Below, piece after piece: positions 43,983 through 49,888 of a DNA stretch of 49,888 nt. The notes beneath the pieces are model-generated. The model saw nothing but the letters and a program-made list of their open reading frames with translations, had not been told where the DNA came from and did no database searches. Numbering within the stretch: position 1 is the stretch's first letter; each line of letters begins with the position of its first letter. Both the position numbers and the translations under genes were made by a program. This DNA comes from Clostridia bacterium (lineage in GTDB: Bacteria; Bacillota; Clostridia; Oscillospirales; Acutalibacteraceae). The DNA lies in assembly GCA_017381035.1 (NCBI GenBank), contig JAFOCW010000044.1, positions 1 through 49,888 on the forward strand. Direction: 5' to 3'.

Positions 43983-45626
43983 ATGTCCTCAAAACTTAAA
44001 AAAGAAAACAAGGTGTCCTTCCTTCAAAACGTACTTATGCTTATGTTTTCCCAGGTTGTTATTAAACTGCTCGGGTTAATATATAGGGTAGTTATTGTAG
44101 ACGTTGAAGGCTTCGGTAACACGGGTAACGGCTATTATTCCACCGGCTACCAAATTTATATGATACTTCTTGCCCTTTCTTCAATGGGCATTCCCAACGT
44201 TGTATCTAAGCTTGTTTCCGAACGTGTTGCTAAAAAAGATTTTATAGCAGCCCACCGTGTTTTTCGTTTCTGTATTGTAATTTTCACATCTCTCGGTGTT
44301 GCTTTTTCGGCTCTGCTGTTTTTCGGTGCCGAGTTTATAGCAACCGTAATTTTAAAGGCAAGTGGTGTTAAATACACCCTCATGGCATTGGCGCCTGCGT
44401 TGTTGGTTGTACCGCCCAATGCCGTTATGCGAGGCTATTTCACAGGTCTTGGCAGTCTTAAAGCAACCTCAACCACCCTTGTTGTAGAACAGTTCTTTAA
44501 CTGTGTTCTTTCAATTGGCTTTGTTTACGCCTGCGTTGGTAGGGATACCGCAATTATGGCGGCGGCCGGCAACCTTTCCACTTCTTGCGCCTGCATTATT
44601 GCATTTTTGTATCTTGTAATTTTCTTCGGCCGAAGAAAAGGGGAACTAAAGGCAGAATGTCTGGCCCAAACGGTGCCAACCGAAACCAAAACAAAAAAGA
44701 ATATGGTAAAAACCATTCTTGCCATTTCAATTCCCATTTCCTTCAGTTCTTTAATTTCGGTGCTCGGCTCTGCTATAGATACCGTAACGGTCAGCCGCGG
44801 CATTCAAAATGCCTTTAATACCGTAGGTGCAGTGGCCCAAAACCTTGAAGAAACGGCAATGGAGCTTTACGGAATACTTCAAAAGGCCGAAACCATTACA
44901 CACCTTCCGCTTGCCATTAGCGCAACCTTCTGCACCGCCATTGTTCCGGTCATTTCGGCCGCAATCGCAAGGTCAGACGAGCAGGAAGCAAACCGCAAAA
45001 TTTCTTCGTCCTTTTTTATAAATTCACTTTTCATTTTTCCTTGTATGGCAGGCTTTTTTGTGCTTTCGGGCCCAATTTTAGCCTTCCTTTACCCAAATGC
45101 GCCCGAAGGAGCGCTGGTGTTAACCCTTTTAACCGTGTCTTTGCCGTTTTCTTCAATAAACTTTATTTTAAACGGCGTGCTTTACGGTGTGGGTAAAACC
45201 TTTGTTCCGGCGGTAGCGCTAACGGTTGGCTCGGCCGTAAAGTTAGGGCTTAATATTTGGCTTGTAAATATTCCGAACGTTAATATTTACGGCGCAGTTT
45301 TCAGTACCGTTGTGTATAACGTTTTAATTTTCATTATTGAATTTTTGGTTGTACGCCGTTCGGTAAAACTGCAAATAGATGTTATGCGTTGCTTTATAAA
45401 ACCCATTTTCTCTTCGGCGGTTATGGGCGTTATAGTTTTCTTTACCTACAAGCTTTTAAGCGGTGCGCTCGGTAATACAGCCGCAACACTTATATCTGTT
45501 TTAGTGGGTGTTATAGTTTACGGGGCACTTGTAATACTAACCAAAAACTTAAACTCCGAAGACTTGGAATCGCTTCCAATGGGTAAAAAACTCGGTGCAA
45601 TACTAAAGCGGTTTGGGTTAATCTAA
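43983..45626 (+). CDS. MurJ/SpoVB-like polysaccharide flippase (MOP superfamily)
   Basis: 547 residues with about 14 membrane segments. FLQNVLMLMFSQVVIKLLGL then YRVVIVDVEGFGNTGNGYY at the N-terminus and the internal GLGSLKATS and FINSLFIFPCMAGFFVLS-like segments are typical of SpoVB/MurJ-type lipid-linked precursor flippases. It could move lipid II or a polysaccharide unit across the membrane. AGGGGGA ribosome binding site. Probably cotranscribed with lepA. Which of the MOP branches it belongs to is uncertain. Confidence 0.85.
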   Translation: MSSKLKKENKVSFLQNVLMLMFSQVVIKLLGLIYRVVIVDVEGFGNTGNGYYSTGYQIYMILLALSSMGIPNVVSKLVSERVAKKDFIAAHRVFRFCIVIFTSLGVAFSALLFFGAEFIATVILKASGVKYTLMALAPALLVVPPNAVMRGYFTGLGSLKATSTTLVVEQFFNCVLSIGFVYACVGRDTAIMAAAGNLSTSCACIIAFLYLVIFFGRRKGELKAECLAQTVPTETKTKKNMVKTILAISIPISFSSLISVLGSAIDTVTVSRGIQNAFNTVGAVAQNLEETAMELYGILQKAETITHLPLAISATFCTAIVPVISAAIARSDEQEANRKISSSFFINSLFIFPCMAGFFVLSGPILAFLYPNAPEGALVLTLLTVSLPFSSINFILNGVLYGVGKTFVPAVALTVGSAVKLGLNIWLVNIPNVNIYGAVFSTVVYNVLIFIIEFLVVRRSVKLQIDVMRCFIKPIFSSAVMGVIVFFTYKLLSGALGNTAATLISVLVGVIVYGALVILTKNLNSEDLESLPMGKKLGAILKRFGLI

Positions 45627-45664
45627 AATAAATAATCTTTAAAAATGCATAGTAAAACTGTAGG

Positions 45665-45696
45665 AACTGACGAAATTTATTTTTCGTCAGTTTTTT
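45665..45696 (+). terminator. Terminator after the flippase gene
   Basis: 11-bp perfect stem (45665-45675 with 45682-45692) followed by T-run. Confidence 0.9.
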
Positions 45697-45698
45697 CA

Positions 45699-45727
45699 TT
45701 TACTTATAATAAAGTTTGTGGTATAAG
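45699..45727 (+). promoter_or_regulatory. Probable promoter of the SulP gene
   Basis: TTTACT (45699-45704), 17-base spacer, TATAAG (45722-45727) with extended TGG. Confidence 0.5.
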
Positions 45728-45761
45728 TTATTTGCAAATATTAAAAAAAGAAGTGTAAAAA

Positions 45762-47420
45762 GTGAGTAAATGTTATATTAAGCCGAAGCTTTTTTCGGTA
45801 ATGAAAAATTATTCAAAACAACAGTTTTTAAAAGATGTTATTGCAGGTGTTATTGTTGCAATAATTGCGCTGCCCCTTTCTATTGCCCTTGCAATTGCTT
45901 CGGGTGTTGAGCCTGCGGCAGGTGTTTATACCGCAATAGCGGCAGGCTTTGTGTGCGCCTTTCTTGGCGGAAGCCGTGTGCAAATTGCAGGCCCCACCGC
46001 CGCATTCGCTACCATAGTTGCAGGTATTGTTGCTGCAAAGGGAATGGGCGGACTTTTTGTTGCCACAATACTTGCAGGTATAATTCTTATTGTCTTAGGC
46101 CTTTGCAAAATGGGCTCGCTCGTTAAGTTCATACCCTATACAATAACAACCGGCTTTACCGCAGGCATTGCCGTAACAATTTTTGTGGGTCAAATTAAAG
46201 ACTTTTTAGGTCTTACCTATGCCGAGGGTGTAAAACCTATTGAAACCTTCGAAAAAATAAAGGCAAATATAGATGCCGCCGCTACTTTTTCCTGGCAGTC
46301 GCTCACTGTTGGCGCCGTTTGCCTTGCGGTTTTAATACTTTACCCTAAAATAGAAAAACGTTTGCCTGCATCCTTAATAGCGGTTGTTATAGGCGCATTA
46401 ATGGTTAAGTTTATACCCGGTTTTGAAGAAACCGTGTTCACTATAGGCGACCTTTATACCATTCCAAAAGGGCTTCCTGCCGTTTCTTTCGAAGGGGTAG
46501 ATTTCAGCCTTTCAAATATCGCTTCTCTTTTGCCCGATGCCTTTACAATTGCCATTTTAGCGGCTATTGAATCGCTTCTCTCCTGCGTTGTGGCCGACAG
46601 TATGGTAAACTCTCGCCACAACTCTAATGCCGAGCTTGTAGCGCAGGGCGCAGGTAATATAGCGTCTGTTTTGTTTGGCGGAATTCCTGCAACGGGCGCT
46701 ATTGCACGTACCGCCGCAAATGCCAAAAACGGCGGCAGAACACCAATTGCGGGTATGGTGCATGCGGTAGTTTTACTGCTTGTAATACTTTTCCTTATGC
46801 CTTATGCAGAGCTTATTCCAATGCCTGCAATTGCCGCAATACTTTTTGTGGTTGCTTATAATATGAGCGAATGGCGCCACTTCGTAAAAGTTGTAAAAAG
46901 CGCCCCCAAAAGTGATATTATTGTAATGGTAATAACCTTTGTTTTAACCGTTGTGTTCGATTTAGTTGTAGCAATAGAAGTTGGTATGGTGCTTGCCGCA
47001 ATGCTGTTTATGAAGCGTATGAGCGAAGAGTCTTCGGTGGTAGGCTGGAAATATATCGACCCCGAAACCGACCCCGACAGCATAGACCTTCGTGAAGTGC
47101 CTAAAAACGTTCGTGTTTACGAAATCAGCGGACCTATGTTCTTCGGTGCGGCCGATAAAATTCTTGATATAAAGCTTAAAGATTATACCCACTGTCTAAT
47201 TCTTCGTATGCGTGCCGTTCCTGCGCTTGATACCACAGCTCTGAATTCGCTTGAACGAGTTTTCGAAAAATGCCAAAAGCACGGTGTAACGCTAATTCTT
47301 TCCCACGTAAACGAACAACCCTTAGAAGTTATGAAAAAATCAGGCTTTTACGATGCCGTCGGAGCCGACAACTTCTGCGAGCATATAGACGAGGCGCTTA
47401 GGAAAGGCGCTAAGCTGTAA
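45762..47420 (+). CDS. SulP-family anion transporter with STAS domain
   Basis: 552 residues. The membrane part (residues about 20-400) has DVIAGVIVAIIALPLSIALA and RVQIAGPTAAFATIV near residues 25-90, the SulP substrate-binding region. The cytoplasmic STAS domain is at about 440-550 (VYEISGPMFFGAADK, RMRAVPALDTTALNSL). SulP proteins carry sulfate, bicarbonate or dicarboxylates; substrate not inferable. GTG start at 45762; an ATG at 45801 (MKNYSKQQF) is a reasonable alternative since neither has a strong site. Confidence 0.9.
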   Translation: MSKCYIKPKLFSVMKNYSKQQFLKDVIAGVIVAIIALPLSIALAIASGVEPAAGVYTAIAAGFVCAFLGGSRVQIAGPTAAFATIVAGIVAAKGMGGLFVATILAGIILIVLGLCKMGSLVKFIPYTITTGFTAGIAVTIFVGQIKDFLGLTYAEGVKPIETFEKIKANIDAAATFSWQSLTVGAVCLAVLILYPKIEKRLPASLIAVVIGALMVKFIPGFEETVFTIGDLYTIPKGLPAVSFEGVDFSLSNIASLLPDAFTIAILAAIESLLSCVVADSMVNSRHNSNAELVAQGAGNIASVLFGGIPATGAIARTAANAKNGGRTPIAGMVHAVVLLLVILFLMPYAELIPMPAIAAILFVVAYNMSEWRHFVKVVKSAPKSDIIVMVITFVLTVVFDLVVAIEVGMVLAAMLFMKRMSEESSVVGWKYIDPETDPDSIDLREVPKNVRVYEISGPMFFGAADKILDIKLKDYTHCLILRMRAVPALDTTALNSLERVFEKCQKHGVTLILSHVNEQPLEVMKKSGFYDAVGADNFCEHIDEALRKGAKL

Positions 47421-47424
47421 AAAC

Positions 47425-47453
47425 AAAACGCACCTCGTTCGAGGTGCGTTTTT
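47425..47453. terminator. Terminator after the SulP gene
   Basis: Near-perfect GC-rich hairpin (47425-47437 with 47440-47452) followed by T; A-run on the other side means it could also stop minus-strand transcription of the 59-residue ORF. Confidence 0.88.
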
Positions 47454-47464
47454 GGCGCTTTGCT

Positions 47465-47644
47465 TTACCTAATCATTGTCTGAATTCCGTCTACAAAATC
47501 GCTGACCGCCTTTACCGCTTTGGTAGACCCTTTTTGGACATGATGTTTTTTACCACTCATTACCATTTTACCTACCGTCGTCATAACTGCCCCTGCAGCG
47601 ATTCCCATTAAAGCGCCCTTTGCAAAACCTTTTGCATCTTTCAT
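47465..47644 (-). CDS. Small 59-residue protein with glycine-zipper-like N-terminus
   Basis: 59 residues. It begins MKDAKGFAKGALMGIAAGAV, with Gly spacing typical of a glycine-zipper membrane helix, then a polar, basic tail (MSGKKHHVQKGSTKAVKAV). I do not recognise a family. The start follows GAGAGGGA, but that sequence is the 3' arm of a hairpin located just after proA, so the RBS would be locked in the hairpin. It ends before the SulP terminator. Coding status is supported by the RBS, the amphipathic composition and good position; there is no homology evidence. Confidence 0.65.
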   Translation of the reverse strand: MKDAKGFAKGALMGIAAGAVMTTVGKMVMSGKKHHVQKGSTKAVKAVSDFVDGIQTMIR

Positions 47645-47692
47645 AAAAAATCCCTCTCTTTCTCACTAATAGTGTTTGCGAAAGAGAGGGTT
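47645..47692 (-). terminator. proBA terminator / leader hairpin of the small ORF
   Basis: Perfect 11-bp stem (47652-47662 with 47680-47690) around a 17-base loop that can itself pair (CACTAATAGTG, 47664-47674). On the minus strand it is followed by ATTTTTT at 47645-47651, then the ATG of the small ORF. T-runs flank both sides. It lies 36 bases after the proA stop. Confidence 0.8.
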
Positions 47693-47726
47693 TTATTTTT
47701 TATAAATTATTCTATTTTTTAAAAAA

Positions 47727-48971
47727 TTATCTAATTTGGCCGTTTCCGCTAATAATATATTTGTAAGAGGTTATTTCGCTAAGTCCCATTGGTCCTCTTG
47801 CGTGAAGCTTCTGGGTAGAAATTCCAATTTCTGCACCAAGCCCGAACTCTCCGCCGTCGGTAAAACGGGTTGAAGCGTTAACGTAAACCGCCGCAGAATC
47901 TACTGCCGATACAAAATAATTTGCGTTATCACTGTTTTCGGTAATAATAACTTCGCTGTGGTGTGTAGAGTATTTATCAATATGCTCTACTGCGGCATAA
48001 ACATCATCTACAACCTTTACCGAAATAGTATAACCTAAAAATTCTTTTTTAAAATCTTCTTCGTTTGCAGGCACCGCATAGGGAAGAAGGTCGCACACCT
48101 TTTGGCAACCCTTAATTTCCACTCCGGCATTTTTAAGCCTTTCTGAGATTACGGGTAAAGCCTTATTGGCAATATCTTTGTGAACAAGTAAACTCTCAAG
48201 AGCATTGCAAACCGAAGGTCTTTGCACCTTGCCGTTAAATACAATGTCGGCGGCCATTTCAATATTGGCGGTGCTGTCTACAAAAGCGTGGCAGTTGCCC
48301 GTTCCCGTTTCAATTACGGGTACTGTGGAATTTTCAACCGCCGCCTTAATAAGCCCTGCGCCTCCCCTTGGAATAAGCACGTCAAGGTAGCCGTTTAAGG
48401 TCATAAGGTCGGTTGCCGACTGACGTGAAGTGTCTTCAACCAGCTGAATTAAATCTTCGGGAAGCCCTGCCTCACTAATTGCTTTTCGCATAATTTCACA
48501 TGTTTTTTTGTTGGAATTAATTGCTTCCTTGCCACCACGCAAAATTACTGCGCTTCCGGCTTTAAGTGAAATTGCCGCCGCATCCGACGTAACGTTGGGT
48601 CTGGCTTCGTAAATAATTCCTATAACGCCCATTGGAACGCTTACTTTTTTAATTTTAATGCCGTTCGGGCGCACCGTTTGGTCTAAAACCTTGCCAACAG
48701 GGTCGGGAAGACTGCATAGGGCAAGAACGCCGTCTGCCATACCTTTAATTCGGTCTTGGGTTAGGGTAAGACGGTCAAGCATTGCCTTGCTCATACCGCT
48801 TTCCTTAGCGGCTTCAAGGTCTAAGGCGTTGGCTTTAATAATATTGTCTGAATTATTTATAAGGGCGCAGGCAATAGCATTGAGCGCCTTATTCTTAAGC
48901 TCGGGCGACGCTGTAACCAGCGCTTTTGAAGCGGCCTTAGCCTTAATTCCTAAATTGGTTAGTGAATTCAT
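47727..48971 (-). CDS. proA: Glutamate-5-semialdehyde dehydrogenase (gamma-glutamyl phosphate reductase)
   Basis: 414 residues, standard length. NADPH-dependent second step of proline synthesis. Typical motifs: YEARPNVTSDAAAISLKAG, VIETGTGNCHAFVD, and the catalytic cysteine in QRPSVCNALESLLVH. It starts two bases after proB. Confidence 0.97.
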   Translation of the reverse strand: MNSLTNLGIKAKAASKALVTASPELKNKALNAIACALINNSDNIIKANALDLEAAKESGMSKAMLDRLTLTQDRIKGMADGVLALCSLPDPVGKVLDQTVRPNGIKIKKVSVPMGVIGIIYEARPNVTSDAAAISLKAGSAVILRGGKEAINSNKKTCEIMRKAISEAGLPEDLIQLVEDTSRQSATDLMTLNGYLDVLIPRGGAGLIKAAVENSTVPVIETGTGNCHAFVDSTANIEMAADIVFNGKVQRPSVCNALESLLVHKDIANKALPVISERLKNAGVEIKGCQKVCDLLPYAVPANEEDFKKEFLGYTISVKVVDDVYAAVEHIDKYSTHHSEVIITENSDNANYFVSAVDSAAVYVNASTRFTDGGEFGLGAEIGISTQKLHARGPMGLSEITSYKYIISGNGQIR

Positions 48972-48973
48972 AT

Positions 48974-49765
48974 CTATTTTACCTTTATAAGTGTTCCAAC
49001 GGTGTGTCCGTCAAATAAATCGAAAATCTTTTTGGGGTTGTCGCCCGACATTATAACCGTTTGAATACCGTGCTCGCCGGCGTATTTTGCGGCTTCAAGC
49101 TTGGTTCTCATACCGCCGGTGCCACGGCTTGTGCCGTTACCGCCTGCCGCATTAATCATATCGTCGGTAATGCAGTCAAGCTTATGTATAAGGTGTGCGT
49201 CGGGGTTTTCACGTGGGTCGTCGCTGTAGTAGCCGTCTATGTCGGTAAGAATTATAAGCCCTTCGGCTTCCACAAGTGCGGCAACAATGGCCGACAAATT
49301 GTCGTTATCGCCAAACACTAATTCTTCAACCGAAACCGAGTCGTTTTCGTTAACAATGGGAATAGCGCCAAAATCGAGCAAGGCCCTGAAGGTGTTAATT
49401 ATGTTGGTTTTGCGGTCTTCGTGCTCAATAACGTCACGGTTTAAAAGAATTTGCGCCGAAACGTAGCCGTATTCGGCAAGGTTTCTGTCGTAAATGCTCA
49501 TAAGGTCGCATTGTCCTACGGCCGCCGCAGCCTGCTTGCCCTTGGTATCGCTTGGGCGGCAGGGAAGGCGAAGTCGGTTAACACCAACTGCAACCGCACC
49601 CGAAGAAACAATAATAACTTCAATATCACGGTTTTTAAGGTCAGATACAACTCTGCAAAGCTGTTCAATACGGCGAAGATTAGGCTTGCCGTTTTCATAA
49701 GTGAGGGTTGAAGAGCCAACCTTAATAACTATTCTTTTAAAATCTTTAAATTCCAAAGTGTTCAC
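48974..49765 (-). CDS. proB: Glutamate 5-kinase, short form without PUA domain
   Basis: 263 residues. It phosphorylates glutamate, the first and feedback-inhibited step of proline synthesis. VIKVGSSTLT, IVSSGAVAVGVNRL, NENDSVS and TDIDGYY are the amino acid kinase marks. There is no C-terminal PUA domain, as in many Firmicutes. GAGGTG ribosome binding site precedes the ATG. Confidence 0.97.
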   Translation of the reverse strand: MNTLEFKDFKRIVIKVGSSTLTYENGKPNLRRIEQLCRVVSDLKNRDIEVIIVSSGAVAVGVNRLRLPCRPSDTKGKQAAAAVGQCDLMSIYDRNLAEYGYVSAQILLNRDVIEHEDRKTNIINTFRALLDFGAIPIVNENDSVSVEELVFGDNDNLSAIVAALVEAEGLIILTDIDGYYSDDPRENPDAHLIHKLDCITDDMINAAGGNGTSRGTGGMRTKLEAAKYAGEHGIQTVIMSGDNPKKIFDLFDGHTVGTLIKVK

Positions 49766-49787
49766 CTCATTTTGAAACGTTAAAAAT

Positions 49788-49816
49788 ATTATAACACTTT
49801 TTTCTCTTATTTACAA
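49788..49816 (-). promoter_or_regulatory. proBA promoter
   Basis: Minus-strand -35 TTGTAA (49811-49816), 17-base spacer, -10 TATAAT (49788-49793). The short leader leaves no room for a T-box. Confidence 0.75.
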
Positions 49817-49828
49817 TTTATACTTTAT

Positions 49829-49888
49829 TTTTTAGCATTTTTCAAGTATAATATATGATATATTTGCTAAAAAACTAACTAAGAGGTA
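49829..49888 (+). promoter_or_regulatory. Upstream region of a gene beyond the right edge
   Basis: TATAAT (49847-49852) facing right, a widely spaced inverted repeat TTTTAGCA/TGCTAAAA flanking it, and an AGAGG-type ribosome binding site at the window end. The gene itself is not visible. Confidence 0.45.

Noticed and set aside
49766..49816. T-box riboswitch before proBA
   Set aside because: The promoter lies about 25-50 bases before the start, leaving no space for the leader.

Overview
This window comes from an anaerobic, low-to-mid GC Gram-positive bacterium of the class Clostridia, probably a gut or rumen Oscillospiraceae-like lineage. That reading rests on strong AGGAG-type ribosome binding sites, TTG and GTG starts, a Firmicutes-type LexA box, a single-chain pyruvate:ferredoxin oxidoreductase, an Nfn-type ferredoxin-NADP reductase, an Ech-type hydrogenase operon and dockerin-bearing glycanases. 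The lineage below class level is inference. I saw no tRNA, rRNA, CRISPR array, transposase or phage gene.

Layout. 1-6.9 kb: the 5' part of an nfnA-like gene (minus strand), a split TSUP permease pair, lexA with its own promoter and operator, rnhA, the large nifJ/por gene and a DMT transporter. 6.9-7.35 kb: an Lrp/AsnC regulator. 7.5-19.5 kb (minus strand): one apparent 12-gene operon read from a promoter near 19.5 kb. It encodes a six-subunit Ech-type group 4 [NiFe] hydrogenase (NuoL-, NuoH-, NuoB-, NuoC- and NuoD-like subunits plus a polyferredoxin), then hypA, hypF, hypC, hypD, hypE, then an iron alcohol dehydrogenase and a terminator. 19.6-23.5 kb: a DUF5662-like gene, phosphoglucomutase/phosphomannomutase, a small dinB-linked gene and dinB (DNA polymerase IV) behind a perfect LexA palindrome. 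23.6-42.0 kb (plus strand): an 18-kb cluster of five family-16 glycoside hydrolase genes. Three encode very large secreted proteins with 6, 5 or 2 copies of a repeat of roughly 300-340 residues, then an internal dockerin-like Ca-binding segment, then GH16. The other two are single-domain GH16 proteins without a signal peptide, each directly upstream of a giant gene. 42.1-47.4 kb: lepA, a MurJ/SpoVB-like flippase and a SulP transporter. 47.4-49.9 kb: a 59-residue ORF and proBA (minus strand), then the upstream region of a gene outside the window.

How the parts fit. PFOR makes reduced ferredoxin, Nfn balances ferredoxin with NAD(P)H, and Ech would couple ferredoxin oxidation to H2 formation and ion pumping, with Hyp proteins building the NiFe site. 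The alcohol dehydrogenase is another electron sink. The GH16 cluster looks like an extracellular beta-glucan-directed system that varies its length by repeat copy number.

Most notable points: (1) the hydrogenase large subunit keeps the C-terminal DPCxxC nickel motif but has lost, precisely and in frame, the N-terminal RxCGxC region; (2) the EchF equivalent is a 412-residue protein with ten predicted [4Fe-4S] sites in five tandem pairs; (3) the repeat-dockerin-GH16 architecture; (4) a two-gene SOS regulon signature (lexA, dinB). Family assignments come from motifs recognised by eye. No database search was run.
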